Part shown: one piece after another, positions 56,600-64,000 of the stretch
Position numbering within the stretch: the stretch's first letter is position 1
How the letters are laid out: every line of letters starts with the position of its first letter
Source of the DNA: Hyphomonadaceae bacterium
GTDB taxonomy: Bacteria > Pseudomonadota > Alphaproteobacteria > Caulobacterales > Hyphomonadaceae
Reading direction: 5' to 3'
Length of the DNA: 64,000 bases
Assembly: GCA_028285145.1 (NCBI GenBank)
Contig: JANQQC010000064.1
Coordinates: 1-64,000, forward strand
The notes under the pieces: model-generated
The model's database searches: none
The model's input: only the letters and a program-made list of their open reading frames with translations
Told to the model about the DNA's origin: nothing
Position numbers and translations under genes: made by a program

Positions 56600-56749
56600 G
56601 GGCCGCCCCGGCTCCTTTAACTGCTTGTGGCGGACCTTAGCCCGCTTTGGGCTGGTGTGAAGCACCCGGGTGAGTTCTCCAGCGGGAGTTGCCCCGAAGC
56701 CGCTCTCGAACTAGCGTCCGCCCGCTGTACACTACGGGGCCTTTCACAA

Positions 56750-57970
56750 ATGACCGACACGCCTGTTGTCACGCTCGAAGATATCCGCGCTGCCGCCCAG
56801 GTTCTGGACGGTCAGGTGCTGGAAACGCCTCTGGAACACTCACGCACCCTGTCGGAGATTACCGGGGCCGAGGTCTGGGTGAAGTTCGAGAACATGCAGT
56901 TCACCGCGAGCTTCAAGGAGCGTGGAGCCCTGAACCGGCTTACCAAGCTGACCGAGGCCGAGAAGAAGGCTGGCGTCGTCGCCATGTCGGCCGGCAATCA
57001 TGCACAGGGCGTTGCGTATCATGCCGCCCGCCTCGGTATTCCGGCCACCATTGTGATGCCGGTGACCACACCGTTCAACAAGGTGAAACATACCCGCGAG
57101 CATGGCGCGCGCGTTATCCTCGAAGGTGAAACGCTGGATGAGGCCACCGCCCATGCCTTTTCCCTGCGTGCCAAGGAGGGCCTGACTTTTATCCACCCCT
57201 TCGACGATGCAGACGTCATCGCCGGGCAGGGCACTATCGCGCTTGAAATGCTGGAGCAGGAAGGCGCGCCGGACTTTGATACGCTGATCGTACCTGTTGG
57301 CGGGGGTGGCCTTATCAGCGGCATCGCGACGGCGGCCAAGGCGCTGAAGCCGGACATCAAGATCATTGGTGTGGAGGCCGCAATGTATCCGGCACTTCAT
57401 GCGCGGATGGGCGGGAACATTGGACAGGTTGGCGGGGCGACGATTGCCGAAGGCATCGCGGTCAAGGACCCTGGGGAACTCAATTTCGAGATCGCCAAGC
57501 GGCTTGTGGATGAGGTGGTCCTGGCTGAGGAGGAACATCTGGAGAGGGCGGTAACGCTTTTTGCCGATGTTGAGAAAGTCATCGCGGAAGGGGCGGGCGC
57601 TGCGGGTCTGGCTGCCATGCTGGCGCATCCGGCGAAGTTTGCCGGCAAGAAGGTTGGCCTCGTCCTGTGTGGCGGCAACATCGACCTTCGGCTTCTGGCG
57701 TCGGTGTTCACGCGCACCTTGGTACGGGAGAAGCGGCTCGCGCGGATCCGCATTATTGGCGACGATCGCCCGGGCCTCCTCGGAAAGGTGTCCAAGGTCA
57801 TCGGCGATGCCGGGGCCAATATCATGGAAGTCGCTCACAACCGCATCGCGCTGGACGTACCGGCCAAAGGGGCCGAGTTCGATATCCTGATCGAAACACG
57901 GGATGGCCAGCACACGAAGGATGTGATCGAAGCCCTCGTTCTGGCCGGCTATCCGCCACGCGAAGGCTAG
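56750..57970 (+). CDS. ilvA: Threonine ammonia-lyase
   Basis: PLP enzyme that makes 2-oxobutanoate from threonine. The 406-residue protein has the PLP lysine K56 in ASFKERGA, the VGGGGL phosphate loop and a single C-terminal ACT domain starting [14 protein letters not shown] (about 330), the short catabolic-type or alternative biosynthetic form. ATG 56750 is preferred over an in-frame upstream start. Followed by an FKBP gene on the same strand. Confidence 0.93.
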   Translation: MTDTPVVTLEDIRAAAQVLDGQVLETPLEHSRTLSEITGAEVWVKFENMQFTASFKERGALNRLTKLTEAEKKAGVVAMSAGNHAQGVAYHAARLGIPATIVMPVTTPFNKVKHTREHGARVILEGETLDEATAHAFSLRAKEGLTFIHPFDDADVIAGQGTIALEMLEQEGAPDFDTLIVPVGGGGLISGIATAAKALKPDIKIIGVEAAMYPALHARMGGNIGQVGGATIAEGIAVKDPGELNFEIAKRLVDEVVLAEEEHLERAVTLFADVEKVIAEGAGAAGLAAMLAHPAKFAGKKVGLVLCGGNIDLRLLASVFTRTLVREKRLARIRIIGDDRPGLLGKVSKVIGDAGANIMEVAHNRIALDVPAKGAEFDILIETRDGQHTKDVIEALVLAGYPPREG

Positions 57971-57994
57971 CTATTCTTTTGGAAGTGTAATGTT

Positions 57995-58013
57995 TCGGCT
58001 GCGTGACAGCCGA
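57995..58013 (+). terminator. Hairpin downstream of ilvA
   Basis: tcggctg (57995-58001) pairs with cagccga (58007-58013) in a 7-bp stem, 25 bases after the ilvA stop. No T-run follows. It lies 47 bp before the FKBP start and may attenuate or stabilise. Confidence 0.4.
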
Positions 58014-58059
58014 CGGAAAGATGCTTAGGGCTGCGGCAGTTCAAGAAGGGGATTTGGAC

Positions 58060-58995
58060 ATGAAACGCGCATTCGCGGCATTCGCGCTTGCCGGCCTGTT
58101 GGCGGCCTGCGGCGGTCCGGCCGAAACCACCACCGACATACCAGATGACACAGTTGAAGCAGAGACCGAGATGAACGACCCCCTTGCAAGCCTGATCCCT
58201 TGGAATGCGGACGCGGACGCCGTTCAATCGACGGAGAGCGGCCTCCAATATGTTGTGTTGCGCGAGGGCTCCGAGGATGGCGTCTCTCCTGAAAGCCCGC
58301 GCGACCGCGTCACGGTAATGTATGAGGGCCGGCTGGCCGAGAGTGGCGAGACCTTCGACAGCTCTTATGAGCGCGATGCGAGCGCCACCTTCCAGCTAAA
58401 TCAGGTGATCCGTGGCTGGACCGAGGGGCTGCAGTTGATGAGCGAAGGCGATGAGTATGTCTTCTACATTCCCGCCGAGCTTGGCTATGGCGACAATCCA
58501 CGCCCCGGTGGCCTGATCAAGCCGGGCGATGACCTGATCTTCCGCGTCGAGCTTCAGGACGTGCGCCTCGCGCCGCCGCCCAAGCTGGTCGATGAGGCGG
58601 CCTTCGAGGCCCACTCACCCTGGGATTCGGACCATCCCGATGTCGTGAAAACCGGCTCCGGTCTGGAATATGTTGTCCTTGCCAGCGGACCGGAAGAGGG
58701 GGCCTCCCCTGAAGGCGGAGAGATGGTCGTTGTTCATTATGAAGGCCGGCTCGCAGAGACGGGCGAAACCTTTGACAGCTCTTTCGCGCGCGGCGAGGCG
58801 GCCATGTTCCCGTCCGACCAGCTTATCTCGGGCTGGGTCGAGGCCTTGAAACTGATGAAGCCCGGCGACCGTTGGCTGCTCCGCGTGCCTTCCGAACTCG
58901 CCTATGGCGAAGCCGGAACGCCCGGCGGTCCTATTCCACCGAACGCCGATCTCGTCTTCGAAGTCGAAATGATGGATGTATTGAAGGTCCAGTAG
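58060..58995 (+). CDS. Tandem-FKBP peptidyl-prolyl isomerase lipoprotein
   Basis: A 311-residue lipoprotein (lipobox LAAC, C17) with two FKBP-type domains in tandem (about 60-175 and 200-311). Each opens with a SGL(Q/E)YVVL strand and has YEGRLAE(S/T)GETFDSS, a hallmark of FKBPs. It should fold periplasmic proteins by proline isomerisation. A second copy of the domain in one chain suggests internal duplication. Probably located in the outer or inner membrane facing the periplasm. Confidence 0.85.
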   Translation: MKRAFAAFALAGLLAACGGPAETTTDIPDDTVEAETEMNDPLASLIPWNADADAVQSTESGLQYVVLREGSEDGVSPESPRDRVTVMYEGRLAESGETFDSSYERDASATFQLNQVIRGWTEGLQLMSEGDEYVFYIPAELGYGDNPRPGGLIKPGDDLIFRVELQDVRLAPPPKLVDEAAFEAHSPWDSDHPDVVKTGSGLEYVVLASGPEEGASPEGGEMVVVHYEGRLAETGETFDSSFARGEAAMFPSDQLISGWVEALKLMKPGDRWLLRVPSELAYGEAGTPGGPIPPNADLVFEVEMMDVLKVQ

Positions 58996-59010
58996 CCTTT
59001 CGGGCGAGCG

Positions 59011-59625
59011 TCAGACCTCCGGAATTTTCATACCGCGGTCGACGGCTGGCCGTGCGGCAAGGCTTGAATGCCAGCGTTCCACGTTCGGGCTCTCCAGCCC
59101 GGCAATACCTTTGAGCGCGTCGTAAGCGGCGACAGACCACGGATAGGTGGCCATATCTGCTATAGAGTAGTCGCCGCCAAGATACTCGGCTTCGCCAAGG
59201 CGTTTCTCCATAACGCCGTAAAGGCGCACCGATTCATCGGTGAACCGCTTAATCGCATAAGGCACATGCTCGTCTGTGAAGCGCGTGAAGTGGCCAAGCT
59301 GGCCCAGCATCGGTCCAAACCCGGCAATCTGCCAGGACAGCCATTCCAGTGTCTTCGCGCGGCCCGCTGCATCGGTCGGCAGGAACTGTCCGCTCTTCTC
59401 AGCCAGATAAATCAGGATGGCAGCGCTCTCGAAAACGCTGATGCCATTGTCCTGATCGATGATGGCGGGGATCTTGTTGTTCGGGCTGATCTTCAGGAAA
59501 TCCGGGGCAAACTGCTCGTCCTTCCCGATATTTACGGGATGAACGGCGTAGTCGAGTTCCATCTCCTCAAGAGCGATGGAGATCTTGCGGCCATTCGGCG
59601 TGGTCCAAGTGTAAAGATCGATCAT
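59011..59625 (-). CDS. Glutathione S-transferase (YfcG/Nu-like)
   Basis: A 204-residue GST with the N-terminal thioredoxin fold (MIDLYTWTTPNGRKISIALEE), NNKIPAI and FESAAILIYL, and an all-helical C-terminal domain. The TTPNG motif near the N terminus is typical of the YfcG class, with disulfide reductase activity toward glutathione. ATG 59625 is selected because upstream codons add an arginine-rich tail foreign to the family. Confidence 0.88.
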   Translation of the reverse strand: MIDLYTWTTPNGRKISIALEEMELDYAVHPVNIGKDEQFAPDFLKISPNNKIPAIIDQDNGISVFESAAILIYLAEKSGQFLPTDAAGRAKTLEWLSWQIAGFGPMLGQLGHFTRFTDEHVPYAIKRFTDESVRLYGVMEKRLGEAEYLGGDYSIADMATYPWSVAAYDALKGIAGLESPNVERWHSSLAARPAVDRGMKIPEV

Positions 59626-59756
59626 GTGTTTGTCCTCATCAGCGCCGCTCATCCTGCGCCTTCTGGCGCGCCGGTTGCAAGCGATGCGCACACCATCCGC
59701 TTGTCGCTGGCAGAGCGGCGCGGTAGCACACTTTCAGTATCCTGAGGTAAGCGTTC

Positions 59757-60764
59757 GTGTCCGTCACCCGTTTTGGCATCATAGGTTACGGAGAAACCGG
59801 CAAGGCCTATGCGGGCGCGATCGAGGAAAGTGCGGACGCTGTCGTTGCAGCCACCTCCGGGCCCGGCGGCGAGGGTGACCGTTACCTGCACTTTGAGAGC
59901 GCGGACGGCCTCATCGCCCGCAATGATATCGACGCCATCGTATTTGCCGGCGCACCGTCCAACGCCACACCGACAATTGTCGCCGCGCTGGAACGGGGCT
60001 TCCCGGTGCTTTGCGCTGGTCCGCCGGGTTGCACGGTGGATGATGCGGCAGCCATCTCCGGTGCAGCTCCCGGCACGACGCTCTACTTTGCCAATCCGAT
60101 TGCCTGCCACGGCTCCGTCATTCGCGCCTCCAGTATTGTGGAGCAGGGCACCCTTGGCCGTGTTTTGACTGTTCGCGCCGTTTATGGCGGCTCCGGTGTC
60201 GCGGAAGGCGAAGAAGCCAGCTGGCGCGCCGATTATGCCTTGTCAGGTGGCGGTGTCCTCATGTCGGTCGGCTATCAATTGATCTCCCTGCTACAGGACC
60301 TGTGCGGACGTGTTGAAGACGTTGCCAGCATGATCTCCAGCGCATCTCCCGGCCCGCAGGGCATGGAGGACAATGCCTTTGGCCTCCTGCGCCATTCTTC
60401 CGGGACGGTGTCTCAGGTGCATGCTTCGATGACCCAGTGGCGGCACATGTTTCGCGTCGAGCTAGGACTTGAAAAGGGGTATCTCTGGCTCGACGGGCTG
60501 ATGCCGGAAGACAGCGGATTCACGCCCGAAATGCTGATTTCCGCGCGCGTGCGCCTCGACGAGAATGACTGTCCCCGTCCAAATCCTGCCGAAGAGGTTC
60601 GCGCGTTCGAAGAGGACACCGCCCTTAACCGGGTCCTGTCTGGCTTCCTGCGCAGCGTCGGCGGCGAACCGGTGCCACAGCATGCAAGCCTTGAAGCGGC
60701 GAGCGATGCGCTTGATACCGTGCATCGTCTTTATGCCGCTGATCCGGCCTGGCCCCGCGCCTGA
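59757..60764 (+). CDS. Gfo/Idh/MocA-like protein lacking catalytic residues
   Basis: A 335-residue protein with the Rossmann GYGETGKAYAGAI and the Gfo/Idh/MocA domain order. The usual EKP lysine is replaced (LCAGPPG), and the later GxHxxD/H motif is GYQLIS. A GTG start gives MSVTRFGIIG. It follows a divergent GST and precedes cysQ by 28 bp. It may bind a dinucleotide without being a dehydrogenase; function unknown. Confidence 0.75.
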   Translation: MSVTRFGIIGYGETGKAYAGAIEESADAVVAATSGPGGEGDRYLHFESADGLIARNDIDAIVFAGAPSNATPTIVAALERGFPVLCAGPPGCTVDDAAAISGAAPGTTLYFANPIACHGSVIRASSIVEQGTLGRVLTVRAVYGGSGVAEGEEASWRADYALSGGGVLMSVGYQLISLLQDLCGRVEDVASMISSASPGPQGMEDNAFGLLRHSSGTVSQVHASMTQWRHMFRVELGLEKGYLWLDGLMPEDSGFTPEMLISARVRLDENDCPRPNPAEEVRAFEEDTALNRVLSGFLRSVGGEPVPQHASLEAASDALDTVHRLYAADPAWPRA

Positions 60765-60792
60765 TCCCGACACACTCTGAAAGGAGCTGCCT

Positions 60793-61587
60793 ATGGCCCT
60801 CACCGCTGACACGCTCGCGAAAATCGCTCTGGATGCCGGCGCACTGATCATGGAGGTCTACGAGACGGACTTCGATGTCGAGCGCAAGGACGATTCCTCT
60901 CCCGTCACCGAAGCCGACGAGCGCGCCGAGGCGCTGATCCTTGACCGGCTGAGGGAAGCCGACCCCGACCTTCCCGTGATCGCCGAGGAAGCCATGAGCG
61001 CCGGTCATGTTCCCGAGCATGGGACGCGCTTTGCCCTCGTTGATCCGCTCGATGGCACCAAGGAGTTCGTGAACAAACGCGGTGAATTCACCGTCAACAT
61101 CGCGATCATTGATCATGGCCGACCGGGAATGGGCGTCGTCTATGCACCGGCGTTGGATCGGCTCTTCGTTGCCGAAAGCCCGTCCGAGGTCTGGCAAGCC
61201 GAGGTGGCTCCGGGCGGCGAAGTGCCTGCAAACGCCGAACGGCGCGCGATGACGATTCGCGGCGCGCCTGAGGGCGGCATCACCGCCATCGCCTCCAAGT
61301 CCCACAGGTCCCCTGAAACAGATGCTTTCCTCGACAAGTTCACAGTCGGCGACGTGATCTCAGCGGGCTCCTCCCTGAAATTCTGTCTCGTGGCGGCAGG
61401 GGAGGCTGACCTTTATCCCCGCATGGGTCGAACCATGGAATGGGACACAGCGGCCGGACAGGCCGTCGTTGAAGCCGCCGGCGGGCGTGTGCTCTGCGAA
61501 GACGGCACGCCGCTCCTCTATGGCAAGGCCGAGCGCGGCTACGACAATCCGCACTTCATTGTTTATGGCGATGTGACGCCCGTCTGA
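60793..61587 (+). CDS. cysQ: 3'(2'),5'-bisphosphate nucleotidase
   Basis: A 264-residue IMPase-superfamily enzyme that breaks down PAP or PAPS. It has the DPLDGTKEF metal motif, EE in IAEEAM and WDTAAG near the end. AAGGAG precedes the ATG by 7 bases. The gene before it lies 28 bp away on the same strand; the two may be co-transcribed. Confidence 0.9.
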   Translation: MALTADTLAKIALDAGALIMEVYETDFDVERKDDSSPVTEADERAEALILDRLREADPDLPVIAEEAMSAGHVPEHGTRFALVDPLDGTKEFVNKRGEFTVNIAIIDHGRPGMGVVYAPALDRLFVAESPSEVWQAEVAPGGEVPANAERRAMTIRGAPEGGITAIASKSHRSPETDAFLDKFTVGDVISAGSSLKFCLVAAGEADLYPRMGRTMEWDTAAGQAVVEAAGGRVLCEDGTPLLYGKAERGYDNPHFIVYGDVTPV

Positions 61588-61613
61588 CATTGCCCCTGAA
61601 TTGCCCTTGTCTG

Positions 61614-61642
61614 TTGACACTTTTCGCGGCGTTTCCCCTTAT
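61614..61642 (+). promoter_or_regulatory. Candidate sigma-70-type promoter of glmM
   Basis: TTGACA at 61614-61619 is a perfect -35; a weak -10 (CCTTAT, 61637-61642) follows at 17-bp spacing, 26 bp before the glmM ATG. Plausible, but the -10 matches at only 3 of 6 positions. Confidence 0.4.
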
Positions 61643-61668
61643 CAGGTTCGCCTGAGAGGACTGGCGAG

Positions 61669-63015
61669 ATGACCCGTAAATACTTCGGAACAGATGGCAT
61701 TCGCGGAACCGCGAACACCGCTCCAATGACGCCGGAGATCGCGATGCGACTCGGCATGGCCGCCGGCAAGTATTTCCGGCGCGGCGGATCGAGGCGTCAC
61801 TCAGTCGTGATCGGCAAGGATACGCGCCTGTCAGGTTACATGATCGAGCCGGCGCTGGTCGCCGGATTCACCTCGGTCGGTATGGACACGACCCTTTTCG
61901 GTCCGCTGCCAACGCCCGGCGTGGCGATGATGACCCGGTCCCTGCGGGCCGATCTCGGGGTCATGATTTCCGCCTCCCACAACGCCTTTCACGACAACGG
62001 CATCAAGCTGTTCGGCCCGGACGGCTACAAGCTGTCAGACGAGATCGAGCTGGAGATCGAGGCACTGATGGATGGCGGTCTTGATGACAAGCTTGCCGCG
62101 CCGGAAGCCCTTGGCCGCGCCAAAAGGATTGATGACTGTCAGGCCCGCTATGTGGAGCTGGTCAAGCGTGCCTTTCCGCGTGGCATGCGCCTGTCAGGCC
62201 TGCGCATCGTGATCGATTGCGCCAATGGGGCGGCCTACCGGGTCGCACCGGTCGCGCTGTACGAGCTTGGGGCTGAAGTCATCCCGATTGGTGTTTCGCC
62301 GGACGGCTTCAACATCAATGATGAGTGCGGCTCCACCGATACCCGTGCTCTGGTCGAGGCCGTCGACAAGTATCGCGCCGATATCGGCATCGCCCTCGAT
62401 GGCGACGCGGATCGCTGCATTCTGATCGACGAAAAAGGTCACGAGATCGACGGCGACCAGCTAATCGGCCTCGTCGCCGGGCACTGGCATGAGCGCGGCC
62501 TTCTGAAAAAGCCGGGCGTGGTCACCACGGTCATGTCGAATCTCGGTCTGGAGCGCCATCTCGACAGTTTGGGCCTGAAACTGGAGCGCACGCGCGTTGG
62601 CGACCGCTATGTCGTCGAGAAGATGCTGGCTGATGGCTACAATGTTGGCGGCGAACAGTCCGGCCACATCGTCCTGTCAGACTATTCCACTACCGGAGAT
62701 GGCCTGATCGCAGCGCTGCAGGCGCTTGCGGTGATGGTAGAAACCGACAAACCCCTGTCTGAAGTGGCCCGTGTGTTCGACCCGTCCCCGCAGAAGCTGG
62801 TCAATTTGCGTTATAAATCGGGCGATCCGCTTGATGTGGACGAGGTAAAATCCGTAATCGCGACGGTTGAGGCGCGTCTTGGTGCATCTGGCCACCTCGT
62901 CATCCGCAAGTCCGGCACCGAGCCCCTTATCCGCGTCATGGCGCAGGCAGATGACGCGGATATGATGGAACAGGCCGTCTCCGATGTCGCAGACGCTGTG
63001 CGCGCCGCGATCTGA
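61669..63015 (+). CDS. glmM: Phosphoglucosamine mutase
   Basis: Converts glucosamine-6-phosphate to glucosamine-1-phosphate for UDP-GlcNAc and so murein and LPS. The 448-residue protein starts [10 protein letters not shown], has the catalytic serine S103 in [12 protein letters not shown], the Mg loop DGDADRC and the C-terminal RKSGTEP. Length typical; it begins 81 bp after cysQ. Confidence 0.96.
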   Translation: MTRKYFGTDGIRGTANTAPMTPEIAMRLGMAAGKYFRRGGSRRHSVVIGKDTRLSGYMIEPALVAGFTSVGMDTTLFGPLPTPGVAMMTRSLRADLGVMISASHNAFHDNGIKLFGPDGYKLSDEIELEIEALMDGGLDDKLAAPEALGRAKRIDDCQARYVELVKRAFPRGMRLSGLRIVIDCANGAAYRVAPVALYELGAEVIPIGVSPDGFNINDECGSTDTRALVEAVDKYRADIGIALDGDADRCILIDEKGHEIDGDQLIGLVAGHWHERGLLKKPGVVTTVMSNLGLERHLDSLGLKLERTRVGDRYVVEKMLADGYNVGGEQSGHIVLSDYSTTGDGLIAALQALAVMVETDKPLSEVARVFDPSPQKLVNLRYKSGDPLDVDEVKSVIATVEARLGASGHLVIRKSGTEPLIRVMAQADDADMMEQAVSDVADAVRAAI

Positions 63016-63092
63016 TACCTCGTAAAGTTGCACGGTCCTTGCAGGGTCGAAGCGGTAATAGCTTTGAACCTCTGTCGGGGAGTCCCAAAACG

Positions 63093-63854
63093 GTGCACGG
63101 TCAGCCCAACTACGCAGATATTGTTGTCGTCACATCGGGCACGCCGCTCGCCTGGACGCAGATTAACGCTCTGCGCCGTGCGCTCGGTCCGTTTCCGGTG
63201 ATCGAAGTGCTGCCGGCCCCTGAAAGAGCGCGCAGGCGGGGTCTGTTTACCGAACTCAGCCAGCTTGCAACGGGCTTCCTGCTGGGGCTTCGTCGCAAAT
63301 CGGCGCTCCGGAAGATTGAAGCCCTGATCGATGAAGAAGGCCTGTGCACGGGTCCTGATATTGATCAATACGTCATGCGCCTCGCCTCAGCGAACAATCT
63401 GCGCTTCCAGGATACGCTGCGCCGCATCGGCCCGGCTGCTGTTCTGGTCATCGATGCCGGCGATATCTCGCCGCAGACGCTGACCTGCATTGATGCGCCG
63501 TTCATCCGGTACCATTCGTCCCTGAACCCGGCTGCCTCAGCGGAATTCGGGGCCTATTTTGCACTTGCCGCGGGCGATAAATCTGGTGTGGGGGCGAGCC
63601 TTCACGTGATCGCGGCCGATGGCGGCATCGGCCCGCTCGTCGCGCAACAGCCTGTGCCCGTTGAAAAGGGTGACAATATTCACACCTATCCGTGGCGGAT
63701 CGCGGCCCATGCGCGGGTAATGGTGGTGCGCGCGATGCGAGATGCGCTCGTCGGCCGTCTGCAGCCACAGACGGTGGATATGCCGCAACCCGCTTTCCTG
63801 AAGCCACCTCTGGGCCGCTATCTCGGGGCCGGACTGACCCGCGGCGTCTGGTAG
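63093..63854 (+). CDS. Formyl-transferase-like protein
   Basis: A 253-residue protein from GTG 63093 (GGGGAG 10 bases upstream), preferred over an upstream TTG. The C-terminal half has the formyl-transferase fold motif YHSSLNPAASAEFGAYFALAAGDKSGVGAS and DGGIGPLVAQ, near the sequence of methionyl-tRNA formyltransferase-like proteins. The N-terminal half is less conserved. Substrate unknown. It follows glmM by 77 bp. Confidence 0.75.
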   Translation: MHGQPNYADIVVVTSGTPLAWTQINALRRALGPFPVIEVLPAPERARRRGLFTELSQLATGFLLGLRRKSALRKIEALIDEEGLCTGPDIDQYVMRLASANNLRFQDTLRRIGPAAVLVIDAGDISPQTLTCIDAPFIRYHSSLNPAASAEFGAYFALAAGDKSGVGASLHVIAADGGIGPLVAQQPVPVEKGDNIHTYPWRIAAHARVMVVRAMRDALVGRLQPQTVDMPQPAFLKPPLGRYLGAGLTRGVW

Positions 63855-63922
63855 CCATTGATCCGGGCTCGATTCGCGCGATATCGGCGCAAGAACGACC
63901 TCAGATGCAAAGGGCCTAGAGC

Positions 63923-64000
63923 ATGGCTTACATTCTCATCCACAATCCCGGCTGCGGATCCTCCAAGAAGGGGCTGGAGCTCCTGAAGGAAAACGGGATC
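63923..64000 (+). CDS. ArsC-family protein (3' end outside the window)
   Basis: The first 26 codons are present. They read MAYILIHNPGCGSSKKG, then a Leu-rich helix, the thioredoxin-fold start of ArsC/Spx-like proteins, with C11 the likely catalytic cysteine. The rest lies beyond the window edge, so arsenate reductase, Spx or another family member cannot be told apart. Confidence 0.6.
   Translation, partial: MAYILIHNPGCGSSKKGLELLKENGI

Noticed and set aside
56840..57913. A 357-codon minus-strand frame opposite ilvA
   Set aside because: Antisense shadow of ilvA, with no known domain and no ribosome site.

Overview
The window is a gene-dense, GC-rich (by eye about 60%) chromosomal segment from an alphaproteobacterium, most likely of the Caulobacterales/Hyphomonadaceae type. 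The grounds are the gene order ppsR-(origin)-hemE-hemJ-rho-mnmE-mnmG-rsmG-parA-parB-holA-lptE-leuS, an NtrZ-like periplasmic protein, a DUF3576 lipoprotein upstream of leuS, and CtrA-type (TTAA-N7-TTAA) and CcrM-type (GANTC) motifs. I see no insertion sequence, prophage, CRISPR array, tRNA or rRNA. Genes are tightly packed, often with ATGA or stop/start overlaps.

Region 1 (1-17.2 kb) is the replication-origin neighbourhood. A minus-strand operon ppsR-maf-aroE-coaE-dnaQ diverges from plus-strand hemE-hemJ-rho-mnmE-mnmG-rsmG-parA-parB. The 344 bp between ppsR and hemE has the position and motif content of oriC: DnaA-box-like 9-mers, one CtrA-like site and two GANTC sites. Two perfect 16-bp parS palindromes lie inside mnmG and rsmG. 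holA, lptE, leuS and the DUF3576 lipoprotein gene face parB convergently.

Region 2 (17.3-23.5 kb) has a porin, an NtrZ-like protein behind a full CtrA motif, an unknown basic protein with a sliding-clamp-type QLDLF peptide next to mmcB, then rpmE, an inositol monophosphatase, efp, a DUF4282 protein, thiE and a zinc-ribbon protein.

Region 3 (23.5-37.4 kb) is central carbon metabolism. fba-pgk-gap and tkt are separated by purT, an ABA4-like gene and a CocE-type hydrolase. Then come zapA and neighbours, a carboxyltransferase/biotin-carrier pair with an HxlR regulator, mdh and a periplasmic thioredoxin-fold protein.

Region 4 (37.5-44 kb) is envelope work: an M28 peptidase, a HEPN-like orphan, an EnvC-like amidase activator, CtpA, a divergent polysaccharide deacetylase and RppH. 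Region 5 (44-50.8 kb) has the RegB/RegA redox two-component system with a divergent SCO protein, an intracellular PHB depolymerase, an acyl-CoA ligase and a Rieske oxygenase.

Region 6 (50.8-64 kb) is mixed: a GDPD lipoprotein, a secreted protein whose only plausible start is AUA, lepA, a PspB-like protein, an AGCS symporter, ilvA, a tandem-FKBP lipoprotein, a GST, a degenerate Gfo/Idh protein, cysQ, glmM, a formyltransferase-like protein and a truncated arsC-like gene.

Most of the window is ordinary core genome. The best leads are the QLDLF protein beside mmcB, the AUA-start secreted protein, the origin and parS architecture, the CtrA/GANTC promoter and the HEPN-like orphan.
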